From assembly GCA_023150555.1 (NCBI GenBank), contig JAKLKQ010000007.1:1-64000 (forward strand): a stretch of 64,000 nt of DNA. Reading direction: 5' to 3'. Made by a program: the position numbers and the translations under genes. The notes beneath the pieces were generated by a model. The model was not told the DNA's origin. It worked only from the letters and a program-made list of their open reading frames with translations, and made no database searches. The DNA is from Planctomycetota bacterium. Lineage in GTDB: Bacteria > Planctomycetota > SZUA-567 > H5-PLA8. Below, one piece after another: positions 25,506 through 35,702 of this stretch (the first letter of the stretch is position 1; each line of letters opens with the position of its first letter).

Positions 25506-26660
25506 ATGAGCGAACCGCTGCGCGTTCTGCAACTGATCACGGAGTTGCGCCCGGCGGGCGCGGAGCGAATCGTCTTTGAGCTGGCGCGAGGCCTGCCGAA
25601 GGAGAACTTCCACGTGCAGGTGGCCAGCCTGCTTCCGGCGATCGGCGCGGTGGCGGGGTGGCTGCGCGAGGCCGGCGTGCCCGTCCACGACCTGGGTATG
25701 TGCTGCAAGTACGACCTGCGCGCGCGCGGACGGCTGGTGGAACTCCTCAACCGCGAGTGCATCGGTCTGCTGCACACGCATCTCTTTCATGCCAACGTTC
25801 TTGGACGCAGCGCCGCGCGCAAGGCCGGCGTGCGGTGCGTGGGCACAGCGCATATCACCGAACGCCGCTTTATGCCCTGGCGATTCTGGCTCGAACGGCG
25901 TGCGCTCAGCAAGGACGGCCTTTTGGTTTGCGTCTCCGAGGCCGTGAAGACCTTTATGCAGGAACGCGCCGGCATCTCTGCGCAACAGATGCGAGTAATC
26001 CACAACGGCGTGGACTTTTCGCGTTTTGAGGAATGGACCTCTCCGGAGCGGAGGAACGAGGCCCGCGCGACGCTGCGCAAGGCGATTGATGTGCCCGAGT
26101 TCGCGGAAGTGGCGATTGCCGTGGGCCGGTTGGAACCGCAGAAGAACTATCCCCTCCTGCTCACGGCCTGGGCTGAGTTGTGCAGGTCCTTCCAGGAAGG
26201 CCTGCGCGACCAGCGTTTGGTGATCGTGGGCGACGGCTCCCAGCGTGAATCGCTGAAAGCGCAAGTCCGTCAGTTGGGCATCGAGCGAAGCGTGCACTGG
26301 CTGGGTCACCGCGACGACGTGCCGGCGCTGTTGGCGGGCGCGGATGCCTTTGTGCACTCGTCGTCCTACGAAGGCTTCGGCCTGGTGGTCGTGGAGGCCA
26401 TGGCGGTAGGTCTTCCAGTCGTTGCTACGGCGGTGGACAGCATTCCGGAAGTGTTGGGCGGCGAGAGCGCCGCCTCAGGCATGCTGGTTCCACCGAACGA
26501 CGCGCGTGCTTTGGCGTCTAGGCTGGCTAGCCTGTTGGCAATGCAAGGCGAAGGCCGAGCATCCATGGGTGCAAGTGGCCGCAAACGCGCGCACGAAAAG
26601 TTTTCGTTGGAGCGGATGCTCGGCGATTACTCGGCTTTGTACCGGGAACTCGCGAAATGA
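25506..26660 (+). CDS. GT4 family glycosyltransferase
   Basis: This 384-residue protein is a retaining GT-B enzyme. The N-terminus has LQLITELRPAGAERIVFELA, the usual acceptor-domain start of this family. The donor-domain motifs AVGRLEPQKNYP and SSYEGFGLVVVEAMAVGLPVV (Glu-x7-Glu) are intact, so it should be active with a UDP- or GDP-sugar. It is divergent from the GT9/GT2 pair and convergent with glgC, 12 bp away. It most likely adds a sugar to the lipopolysaccharide or exopolysaccharide made by this locus. Confidence 0.88.
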   Translation: MSEPLRVLQLITELRPAGAERIVFELARGLPKENFHVQVASLLPAIGAVAGWLREAGVPVHDLGMCCKYDLRARGRLVELLNRECIGLLHTHLFHANVLGRSAARKAGVRCVGTAHITERRFMPWRFWLERRALSKDGLLVCVSEAVKTFMQERAGISAQQMRVIHNGVDFSRFEEWTSPERRNEARATLRKAIDVPEFAEVAIAVGRLEPQKNYPLLLTAWAELCRSFQEGLRDQRLVIVGDGSQRESLKAQVRQLGIERSVHWLGHRDDVPALLAGADAFVHSSSYEGFGLVVVEAMAVGLPVVATAVDSIPEVLGGESAASGMLVPPNDARALASRLASLLAMQGEGRASMGASGRKRAHEKFSLERMLGDYSALYRELAK

Positions 26661-26672
26661 TGCGGAAATGCG

Positions 26673-27920
<1,248 letters not shown>

Positions 27921-27965
27921 GGCCCCCCCAGGCAGGACGAGTCGGGATTCGGTTGGCTTGCGCGG

Positions 27966-28334
27966 CTACTGCGATATGCCGCGGGATTTCAGGACTTCCT
28001 TGATCTTGCCCTTCAACTCGGTCAGGTCGCCGGACTTCACCACGTAGGCGTCGGCCGACCAGGTCATGAAATTGTCCTTGTACGTCGAGTAGGCGGTGTT
28101 GAGGATGACAGGCATGGACTTGTCCTTGGCCAGGATCTTGCCCAGGGCCTCGATGCCGTCCATGCCGGGCATCGAGATGTCCAGGATGATCAAGTGGGGC
28201 TTTTCTTTCTTGAGGTAGTCCAGCGCCTCGGGGCCGCTTCCGGCCAGCGAGACCTCATGGCCTTCGTCCGCCAGTTCCTGCTCGTACAGCAGCCGCAGGT
28301 TCTTGTCGTCGTCCACGACCAGCAGTTTCGCCAT
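27966..28334 (-). CDS. Single-domain response regulator (CheY-like)
   Basis: This 122-residue receiver domain has no output domain. Asp9-Asp10 form the acidic pocket, Asp52 (LIILDISMPGMDG) is the phosphorylation site, a Thr lies near 84 and a Lys near 103 (YVVKSGDL). It follows the hybrid kinase by 81 bp and precedes glgC. As there is no DNA-binding part, it must act by protein contact or by relaying phosphate, which in this setting may adjust glycogen enzymes or the kinase. This is inference from gene order. Confidence 0.9.
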   Translation of the reverse strand: MAKLLVVDDDKNLRLLYEQELADEGHEVSLAGSGPEALDYLKKEKPHLIILDISMPGMDGIEALGKILAKDKSMPVILNTAYSTYKDNFMTWSADAYVVKSGDLTELKGKIKEVLKSRGISQ

Positions 28335-28363
28335 GGCTACGGTCCCCCTTGAGCCCCCGATTC

Positions 28364-28389
28364 AATATACCCTAGCGTCCGAATTTCGG
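28364..28389 (-). promoter_or_regulatory. Possible internal promoter before the response regulator and glgC
   Basis: On the minus strand a TATATT (28364-28369) could serve as -10 for the response regulator gene starting at 28334. No good -35 is seen; instead the perfect 11-bp inverted repeat CCGAATTTCGG (28379-28389) occupies that place, as expected for an activator-dependent promoter. Confidence 0.35.
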
Positions 28390-28415
28390 TAGCGCCGGTT
28401 CCGCCGCCCGGCCCG

Positions 28416-31010
28416 CTACGAACCGGCCACCCGTTCGCCGCGCCCGCCACCTTCCGCGGGCGGCATGGCCTCGCGGGCGCCGGGCAGACGCAGCAGCGGC
28501 AGGTGAATGAAAAATGTGGTTCCCGAGCCCTGCTTGCTCTTGAAGTCGATGCGCCCGCCGTGGTCGTCAACGATCTTCTTGGTCACGGCCAGGCCTAGTC
28601 CGGTGCCTTCGGGCTTGGTTGTGATGAAGGGGCTGAAGACCCGGTCCTGGACGTCGGACGGGATGCCAGAGCCGGTGTCGGTGACGGACAGCACGGCGTG
28701 GTCGCCCTGCCGTTCGGTCTTGACGACCAGCGCGCCGCCCTGGCCCATGCTGTCGACGGCGTTGCGGATCAGGTTCTGCAGCACCTGGAGCATCTGGCCT
28801 TCGTCGAGCGCCAGTTCGGGCAGCGAGCGGTCCAGGTCCAGGTCGGCCACGATGCGCTGGCTGCGGAAGAGTTCCTCGTGGTTGCGCACGGCCTTTTCGG
28901 CTACGGCGTTGAGGTCGATCTGCTTGAGCACCGGCAGGGCGGGGCGGGAGAAGTCCATCACGCCCTTCAGCATGTTCTCCAGGCGCGTGGCTTCCTCGAC
29001 GATCACGTTCGCGTTGCGGGTGACGCGGTCGGCCTTGTCGGGGCGCTTGAGGATCGCGCGGGCGAAGCCGCCGATGGTGGACAGCGGATTGCGGATTTCG
29101 TGCGCCACGTGGGTCGCCATCTTGCCGACGGCGGCCAGCTTTTCGGAGTGCACGATCTGGTCCTGCGCGCTGCGCAACTGCGACATGCGCATCTGCAGTT
29201 CGGCGTAGGTGTCGGCGTTCTCGATGGCCATGGCGGCCTGGCTGGCGAAGAGCGTCAGGAGCTTGACGTGGTCGTCGGTCAGCGCGCGGCCCGAGTACAG
29301 GTTGTCGGCCAGCAGTACGCCGACAACTGAACCCTTCGCGATCATGGGTACCGCGACGAACTCCTGGCAGCCGAAAGTACGCCGGAAGTTCTCGCTCACG
29401 CGGGAATCGTGCGCGGCGTCGAAGATCACCTGCGGCTTCTTTTCCAGCGCCGTCCGCGGAATGATCTCCGTGCTGTCCTCGATGGCGTAGCGCAGGTCCT
29501 TGATCAGCGGAAACAGCGGCATCGATTCCTTGGGCGGCGGCTTCTCCAGCTTGCGCAGCAGGTCGTGCAGCGTGTGGCCGTGGCTGGAGATCTCGCCCCA
29601 GACTCGGAAGGCCTCCTCCCGGCTGCCGGGGCCGACGGCCATCTGCGCTTCCAGGGTGCCCTCTTCCTTGTTGCGCTTGAACAGGAACGCGCGGTTGAAG
29701 CCCAGCGCGTGGCCGGCCGTGACGCACAGCAGGATAACGTGGTTAAGGCGCTCGGCGTCAAGCGTCTGCTGCAGGTGCTCGGAAAGTTCGCGCAGCAGCG
29801 AGAGCTGCTCGACGCGCGTCTCGCTTTCCGTCACGTCCTGGGTCAGCACCAGGGCCTGGTCGACTGGCCGGCCGGGCGCGGGCTTGATGGGCGCCAGGAT
29901 GTTCAGGAAATGCCGGCGGTGGCCGTGCACGGTGAAGGTGCTCCACGCCATCTGCTCGACGTTGCCGCGCGCGAAGACCGCGTCCATCCAGCCCTTCTCG
30001 CGCTCGAGCTTGGACAGGAACGCGGGCAGGCCCGGCTGGCCGAAGGTGTCGCCGAACCAAAGCCCGAAGGTGCGGTTCTTCCAGAGGATGTTGTGGCCGG
30101 CGTCGATGAGGCACAGCGCGGCGTTCATCGCATTGACGATGTCGTTGAGTTTGCCGCGTTCGCGCGCAACCGCTTCGTCGGCGCGCGCCTGGTCGGTGAC
30201 GTCTTCCATCACGACCAGCACCTGTCGCACGCCCGCGTAGTCGATGGCTGTGACGGTCAGGTCGCTGACGCGGTCGTTTCGCACGGCCAGGAAATCGCGC
30301 ATGCGGCGCAGCCGCGAGGGCTGTCCGGTCTGTGCCGCGGCATCCAGCGCGCGGCCCAGCGGGCCGTCCAGGGACTGGGGCTTAACGAAGGCGGAGAGTT
30401 TCTTGCCGATGACGTCGCGGCGTTCGGCCTGCACTGCGTCGAGCAGCGGGGCGTTGGCGAAGAGGATGTTGCGCTCGGCGTCCAGCACCAGCAGCGCGGA
30501 CGGCAGCGAGCCGACGATGTCCTGCGCGAAGCGGCGCAGGTCGTCCAGTTCGTCGTCGCGCTCGGCGATCTTTTCGGCCAGCGTGCGCGCGCGTTCGATC
30601 AGCCAGCGTTCCTCGCGGCCCTTGCGGATCAGCAGGCGCGCGCGGACGATCAGCTCGTCGGGTTTGTAGGGCTTGGAGAGGAACTCGTCGCCGCCGGCCT
30701 CGAAGACCTTGGTGACGACCTCCGAGCTGACGTGCCCGGTCACGAACATGATCGGGACCCAGGCCAGCTGCGGGCGGCCCTTGATGCGGCGGCAGACTTC
30801 CAGGCCGTCGATGCCGTCCTTCAGGTCCAGGTCCAGCACGACGAGGTCGAAGGATTCGTTCTCGAGCAGTTCCAACGCGGCGGGCCCGTCGGCCACGGCG
30901 CTGGGCTCGAAGCCGGACTGGGACAGGAGCTTCTCTTCCGACGCGCGCACGCCTTCGTCGTCTTCGACGATCAGGATACGCGGACGGATCTCCTCGTTGC
31001 CATCAGGCAC
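28416..31010 (-). CDS. Hybrid sensor histidine kinase (REC-PAS-PAS-GAF-HisKA-HATPase)
   Basis: This 864-residue cytoplasmic kinase has no membrane segment. In order: a receiver domain (about 10-125, Asp60 in VVLDLDL), a coiled coil, two PAS-like domains (about 165-280 and 290-400), a GAF domain (about 420-600), a HisKA dimerisation domain with phosphorylated His637 (VAHEIRNP) and a HATPase with QNLIRNAVDS, DTGSGIP and GTGLGLA boxes. The N-terminal receiver lets it take input from another kinase as well as its own small-molecule or redox sensors. It overlaps the upstream GH57 gene by 8 nt, so it is made with glycogen enzymes. Confidence 0.93.
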   Translation of the reverse strand: MPDGNEEIRPRILIVEDDEGVRASEEKLLSQSGFEPSAVADGPAALELLENESFDLVVLDLDLKDGIDGLEVCRRIKGRPQLAWVPIMFVTGHVSSEVVTKVFEAGGDEFLSKPYKPDELIVRARLLIRKGREERWLIERARTLAEKIAERDDELDDLRRFAQDIVGSLPSALLVLDAERNILFANAPLLDAVQAERRDVIGKKLSAFVKPQSLDGPLGRALDAAAQTGQPSRLRRMRDFLAVRNDRVSDLTVTAIDYAGVRQVLVVMEDVTDQARADEAVARERGKLNDIVNAMNAALCLIDAGHNILWKNRTFGLWFGDTFGQPGLPAFLSKLEREKGWMDAVFARGNVEQMAWSTFTVHGHRRHFLNILAPIKPAPGRPVDQALVLTQDVTESETRVEQLSLLRELSEHLQQTLDAERLNHVILLCVTAGHALGFNRAFLFKRNKEEGTLEAQMAVGPGSREEAFRVWGEISSHGHTLHDLLRKLEKPPPKESMPLFPLIKDLRYAIEDSTEIIPRTALEKKPQVIFDAAHDSRVSENFRRTFGCQEFVAVPMIAKGSVVGVLLADNLYSGRALTDDHVKLLTLFASQAAMAIENADTYAELQMRMSQLRSAQDQIVHSEKLAAVGKMATHVAHEIRNPLSTIGGFARAILKRPDKADRVTRNANVIVEEATRLENMLKGVMDFSRPALPVLKQIDLNAVAEKAVRNHEELFRSQRIVADLDLDRSLPELALDEGQMLQVLQNLIRNAVDSMGQGGALVVKTERQGDHAVLSVTDTGSGIPSDVQDRVFSPFITTKPEGTGLGLAVTKKIVDDHGGRIDFKSKQGSGTTFFIHLPLLRLPGAREAMPPAEGGGRGERVAGS

Positions 31011-33138
31011 GGCCCGTCTCCTGGGTCAGCGTCAGGCGCAGGGACTCGCCGGGCGCCAGATTCAGAGGCCACTGCATCAGAACGCTGCTGCACTGATACA
31101 CCGACTCGAACCCGCCTTCCGATTGCGAGACGGTCTTCACCGGGCTGACCAGCGCCTGTGCGGGCGGCTCGGCGCGCAGCGAAAGCGCCACGCCCAGCCA
31201 ATGGTCCTTAAGCCCCACACAGGTCCGTTGGCCCAGGTCCGCCACCGTGGCGAGCTTGCCCGCGTTGTCGGAACCGTCATGGTAATAATACCGGTCGTGG
31301 GCGTCGCCCGCCAGAAGGGCGTAGTTCATTTCCACGCCGAAGAAACCCTCCATGGCGTCCCGTCCGTCGTGGGTGATCTCGTAGACGACCTCGAAGGCGT
31401 CCTTCCCGGTGAAGGCGATCGTCTTGGAAACGGTGACACTCCGGCCGTGGAAGTAGCCCGTCCGGGACAGGTGCACCGCCCCGTCCGCGCCCTTGGCCTT
31501 CTTGCCCTTGCCGCCGCCTTCTATATGCGGCTCGTAGACGCCCTGCAGGAAGCCGGGGTCGCTGGGCGGCTGGCCGCTCAGCAGGTCGCCGGTGGTCAGC
31601 GCGCGCGGGCTGAGGTGGTCGACGAGGCTCTCGCGGAGATACGAATCATACTGCAGCAGGGCTTCCAGGCCGGCCTCCTTGGCCTTCACCATCTCGTGGA
31701 TGCTGGCGGCTCCGGCCCCGTCGCCGACGACGGCCCGCGCGACCTTGTCGTGGTAGGCCTCGTAGCGCCGCGAGAAGGTGTCGCCGACGTTGAAGGCGAT
31801 GGTGCGCAGGTCGAACTCGTACAGGTGCCCGCCGCGGCCGGGGTGGAAGTACAGCGCCAGGTGCGGATTGGCGAGCTTCACTTCCTCGGCGCCGTCGAAG
31901 TCGAAATCCTGCGCGACGCAGGCGTCGAATCCGTACTTGGACTCGTCGGCGAGTTTCTCGGACTCGATCAACTGCCGGTAGATCGCGCTGCGCAGGTGAG
32001 GCAGGTACATGCCGCCGAAGACGCCGTGCCAGTACGGGCAGTTGCACTGCCCGCGGAAGAGGTGCCGCTGGGCGAGGGCCGCGAGTTTCTGCTTCTGGTT
32101 GAGGCCGTCGACCTTCTCGCTGATTTCCATCATCTTGGCGTACAGGCGCCCTCCTTCCGGGTACTTCACGCGGAAGCTGCGCCAGTTGCCGCCTTTCACC
32201 AGCGGCAGGATCGGGGAGAGGCGCGGGTCGTCCTTCACGTCGTGGGCCGCGCGTTCGTACGCCGCCAGGGTGGGGGCGGGCAGGGCCCACTCGGTCATCT
32301 CGCGGTAGCTGTTCTCGGGCAGGTAGACGCGTCCGACGGGGGCGACCTCGTCAAAGGCCTCGCTCAGCGTCGAGCAGACCAGCCAGCCTTCGCCCTGGGC
32401 GTGGTCGAGCGCGCACAGCAGGTTCTCCAGCCAGCCGTCCGTGTAGACGTGTTTGTAGGTTTTGGGCCAGACGCCGAACTTCTCGCCGTCGTCGGCGTAG
32501 CAGACCACGCGTTCACCGTGCGCGGGCACCAGCGAGCGCAGGTAGCCGACGACCTCCTCTACCTTCGCATAAGGGATCATGTAGCGCAGGCGTTCGCTGG
32601 CCGGGTAGACCTGAATCTTGCGGCCCTGGTCCTCGGTGACGTAGGCGCCGACCAGTTCCTCGTCGCGCAACCCGGCGGCGCGGAAGTGGCTGTCGTCGAG
32701 CGTCAAGTATCTCGCGCCGGCGTCGGCGAGGTCGCTGACCAAGGCAGGCTCCCAGACGCGCTCGGCCAGCCACATCCCGCGCGGCAAGGTGCCGAAGTGC
32801 TTCTCGATGTAATCGGCCATCATGCCGATCTGGCCCAGCCGGTCGCGGCGCGGGAGCATCGTCAGGATGGGCTCGTAGAATCCGCCGCCCATCGTCTCCC
32901 AGGCGCGTTCCCCGCCGCCGCCCTCGCGCAGGCGCGCGAAGTATTCGGGATGCTTCTCCTCGAGCCATTCGAGCAGGCAGCCGCTGAAGTGGTTGGTCAG
33001 CGGGATGTGCGGATGCCGCGCGAAGGCCTCGGCGTAGGGCAGGTAGCTCATGCGGTAGGCCTCTTCGATCACGTGGTCGAAGTTGCCAACCGGCTGGTGG
33101 GAATGCAGCAGGCAGACGAAGCGGACGCGGCCGGCCAT
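31003..33138 (-). CDS. GH57 4-alpha-glucanotransferase / alpha-amylase with DUF1926-type tail
   Basis: This 711-residue enzyme matches the Thermococcus-type GH57 4-alpha-glucanotransferases. It opens with VCLLHSHQPVGNFDHV, has the nucleophile region WLAERVWEP (Glu126) and the acid/base region YADDGEKFGVWP (Asp216/Asp217). The C-terminal half (about 400-710) is the beta-rich domain usual in this group. It rearranges or trims alpha-1,4-glucans in the cytoplasm. With glgA and glgC in the run and a second GH57 enzyme divergent, it shows glycogen turnover based on GH57 rather than GH13 enzymes. Confidence 0.88.
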   Translation of the reverse strand: MAGRVRFVCLLHSHQPVGNFDHVIEEAYRMSYLPYAEAFARHPHIPLTNHFSGCLLEWLEEKHPEYFARLREGGGGERAWETMGGGFYEPILTMLPRRDRLGQIGMMADYIEKHFGTLPRGMWLAERVWEPALVSDLADAGARYLTLDDSHFRAAGLRDEELVGAYVTEDQGRKIQVYPASERLRYMIPYAKVEEVVGYLRSLVPAHGERVVCYADDGEKFGVWPKTYKHVYTDGWLENLLCALDHAQGEGWLVCSTLSEAFDEVAPVGRVYLPENSYREMTEWALPAPTLAAYERAAHDVKDDPRLSPILPLVKGGNWRSFRVKYPEGGRLYAKMMEISEKVDGLNQKQKLAALAQRHLFRGQCNCPYWHGVFGGMYLPHLRSAIYRQLIESEKLADESKYGFDACVAQDFDFDGAEEVKLANPHLALYFHPGRGGHLYEFDLRTIAFNVGDTFSRRYEAYHDKVARAVVGDGAGAASIHEMVKAKEAGLEALLQYDSYLRESLVDHLSPRALTTGDLLSGQPPSDPGFLQGVYEPHIEGGGKGKKAKGADGAVHLSRTGYFHGRSVTVSKTIAFTGKDAFEVVYEITHDGRDAMEGFFGVEMNYALLAGDAHDRYYYHDGSDNAGKLATVADLGQRTCVGLKDHWLGVALSLRAEPPAQALVSPVKTVSQSEGGFESVYQCSSVLMQWPLNLAPGESLRLTLTQETGRA

Positions 33139-33163
33139 GGAGCGCTCTCCCTTACGCTAACGC

Positions 33164-34651
33164 CTACGGCTTCGGATTCGCGCGCGCGGCCGCCTTGGCC
33201 TTCGCGCGTTCGTACAGCGCCACGTAGGCCTGGGCGCTCTTGGCCCACGACCAGTCCTGGCGCATGCCGCGCAGTTGCAGCTCGCGCCAGGCCTTGGGGT
33301 CGCCGGCGTACAGCTTCAGGGCGCGGTCGATGCAGTCCATCATCGCGCGGGGGTTGTACTGGTTGAAGGCGAAGCCCGTCGCGGTGCCGTCCTTCAGGGC
33401 CTGCGGCGTGGCGTCGACGACGGTGTCGGCCAGGCCGCCGACGCTGTGCACCACCGGCACGGCGCCGTAGCGTAAAGCGTAGAGCTGGCTCAGCCCGCAG
33501 GGCTCGAAGCGGCTGGGCATCAGGAATAGATCGCTGCCGGCCTCGATCAGGTGTGCCAGCGCGTTGTCGAAAGCGAAGGCGACGGCAACCTTCTGCGGGA
33601 AGCGCGCGCGCATCTGCTGCAGGAGCTTGTGGTACTTCTCCAGCCCCGTGCCCAGCACCACGATCTTGACGTCGCGGCGCGCCAGGTCTTCAAAGGCGTC
33701 GGCGACGAGGTCGAAGCCCTTCTGCTCGATCAGGCGCGAAATCATCCCCAGCACGGGGACCTTGCCGTCGTCGGTGAGTTCGAAGCGCTTTAGGAGCGCG
33801 GCGTGGCACTGCGCCTTGCCGGCGGGGCTGGCGGCGCTGTAGGACGCGGGAAGCAGCGGATCCTTCTCGGGGTTCCAGGCCAGCGGGTCGATGCCGTTGA
33901 CGACGCCGAAGAGGTCCTCCTTGCGGTCGCCGAGCACGCCCTCGAGCCCGAAGCCCAGTTCCGCCGTCTGGATCTCGCGCGCGTAGGTCGGGGAGACGGT
34001 GGTCAGTACGTCGCTGTAGATCAGCGAACCCTTGAGCAGGTTCATCTTTCCGTGGAATTCCAGCTCGCGCCAGTTGAAGTGCTTCCACGGCAGGTTCAGC
34101 AGGGGCCAGTCCCAGTGCCAGAAGAGGCCCTGGTAGCTGAGGTTGTGGACGGTCATCAGACTCGCCGCGTCCTGGAAGAACGGATGCGCCGCGAAGCTCA
34201 GCCGCAGGTACACGGGCACCAGGGCGCTCTGCCAATCGTTGGCGTGGTAGACGTCGATGGGCTGCTTCAGTTCCTGCGCCGCGGCCAGCGCCGCGCGGCA
34301 GAAGAAGATGAAGCGGCTGCAGCTGTCCTGGTAGTCGCCCTGCGCGTTGCCGTAGATGCCCTCGCGATCGAAGTAGCGCTCGTTGGCGATCAGGTAGTAC
34401 TTGGCGTTGCCCATCGGCAGGCTGGCGCGGTGTGCGATCCACGGCACCATCTCGGTGCCGACGGGCACGGCGCCCGACGCGACGGGCTCGGCCTTGGGGT
34501 CGATCTTGCGCGTGGCGCGGTAGTACGGCGTGAAGACGCTGACTTCGTGGCCCAGCACGGCCAGCGCGGACGGCAGCGCGCCGGCGACGTCGCCCAGGCC
34601 TCCGGTCTTGGAGAAGGGCGCGGCTTCGGAGGAGATGTACGCGATTCGCAT
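33164..34651 (-). CDS. glgA: Glycogen synthase
   Basis: This 495-residue GT5 enzyme adds glucose from ADP-glucose to the growing glycogen chain. The ADP-glucose-binding motif KTGGLGDV is at 15-22, right after the start MRIAYISSE, and the donor-site block RFEPCGLSQLYALRYG lies near residues 385-400. The length is normal. It lies 25 bp upstream of the GH57 glucanotransferase gene and 43 bp downstream of galT, in one transcription unit. Confidence 0.95.
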   Translation of the reverse strand: MRIAYISSEAAPFSKTGGLGDVAGALPSALAVLGHEVSVFTPYYRATRKIDPKAEPVASGAVPVGTEMVPWIAHRASLPMGNAKYYLIANERYFDREGIYGNAQGDYQDSCSRFIFFCRAALAAAQELKQPIDVYHANDWQSALVPVYLRLSFAAHPFFQDAASLMTVHNLSYQGLFWHWDWPLLNLPWKHFNWRELEFHGKMNLLKGSLIYSDVLTTVSPTYAREIQTAELGFGLEGVLGDRKEDLFGVVNGIDPLAWNPEKDPLLPASYSAASPAGKAQCHAALLKRFELTDDGKVPVLGMISRLIEQKGFDLVADAFEDLARRDVKIVVLGTGLEKYHKLLQQMRARFPQKVAVAFAFDNALAHLIEAGSDLFLMPSRFEPCGLSQLYALRYGAVPVVHSVGGLADTVVDATPQALKDGTATGFAFNQYNPRAMMDCIDRALKLYAGDPKAWRELQLRGMRQDWSWAKSAQAYVALYERAKAKAAARANPKP

Positions 34652-34694
34652 GGCGTTCCTGTTTTTGCTCCTGACGCTGTTCGGTTTACTTCGT

Positions 34695-35693
34695 TTAAAC
34701 CTTCACTCCGCGCAGGAACTCGGCGGCGTCTTCGGGCGGTACCGGATTGATGTAGAAGCCCGTGCCCCACTCGAAGCCGGCCACCGGCGTCAGGCGCGGG
34801 GTGATCTCGAGGTGCCAGTGGAAGTGCTCGCTGGGGCCGGTGTGGAAAGGCGAGGTGAACAGCATGTAATTGTACGGCGGCTGTTCCAGGCCCTTCTCGA
34901 TCTTTAGCAGCACGCGCTTGAGGACGAAGGCGAGTTCTTCCATCGCCACGCGGCCGAGCGTCTCGAAATGGCTGCTGTGCGGCTTGGGCACGATCCAGGT
35001 CTCGAAGGGGAAGCGAGGCGCGAAGGGCGCGAAGGTCAGAAAGCTGCCGCTGTCGGCCACCACGCGAGCCTTCTGGCTGAGTTCCTGCGCGACCATGTCG
35101 CAGAGCAGGCAGCGTTCGTGGAACTTGTAGTACGCCTCGCACGACTGCGTCTTGATCGACATGATGCTGGGCACGATGGGCGTGCAGATCAGCTGGCTGT
35201 GCGTGTGATACAGCGTCGCGCCGGCGCTGGCGCCGACGTTCTTGAAGACCAATCCGTACTTCATGCGCATGTCGCGCTGCAGGTCCAGCAGGCGGTCGCG
35301 GTACATCCACAGGATGTCCAGCACGTGAGCGTCGGGCAGGCCGGTGAAGCTGGGCACCGACTGCGGGGTTTCGATGATGACTTCGTGCGCGCCCAGGCCG
35401 TGCATGATGTCATACAGCCCGTCGCCGCGCTTGTTGAGATGCCCTTCGACCTGCAGGGCGGGGAACTTGTTGGGCACCACGCGTACGCGCCAGCCGGGCT
35501 TGTTGGGTGCGCTGCCGCGGTCGCGGTAGGCGGCGATCTCCGGCGGCGTCTTGTCCTCGTTGCCTTCGGCGAACGGGTCGAAGCTGGGCGCTTCGCCCAT
35601 GGGTTCGTGAACGAAGTCGCTGGGGCGCTTGGCGCGTTCCTGGGCGATGATCACCCAGCGCTGCGAGACGGGATCCTTGCGAAGGTCGGGCAT
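34695..35693 (-). CDS. galT: Galactose-1-phosphate uridylyltransferase-like protein
   Basis: This 332-residue HIT-superfamily enzyme exchanges UMP between UDP-glucose and galactose-1-phosphate, or acts as an ADP-glucose/UDP-sugar phosphorylase. The nucleophile motif H-x-H-x-Q is present as HTHSQ (163-167), followed by a second histidine cluster HFHWHLEITPRL. The two N-terminal zinc cysteines of E. coli GalT are absent, as in many bacterial relatives. It begins PDLRKDPVSQRWVIIAQER, a usual GalT opening. Because it sits with glgA and glgC, a role in glucose-1-phosphate and nucleotide-sugar balance for glycogen is plausible. Confidence 0.85.
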   Translation of the reverse strand: MPDLRKDPVSQRWVIIAQERAKRPSDFVHEPMGEAPSFDPFAEGNEDKTPPEIAAYRDRGSAPNKPGWRVRVVPNKFPALQVEGHLNKRGDGLYDIMHGLGAHEVIIETPQSVPSFTGLPDAHVLDILWMYRDRLLDLQRDMRMKYGLVFKNVGASAGATLYHTHSQLICTPIVPSIMSIKTQSCEAYYKFHERCLLCDMVAQELSQKARVVADSGSFLTFAPFAPRFPFETWIVPKPHSSHFETLGRVAMEELAFVLKRVLLKIEKGLEQPPYNYMLFTSPFHTGPSEHFHWHLEITPRLTPVAGFEWGTGFYINPVPPEDAAEFLRGVKV

Positions 35694-35702
35694 GCGGTTC
35701 CT

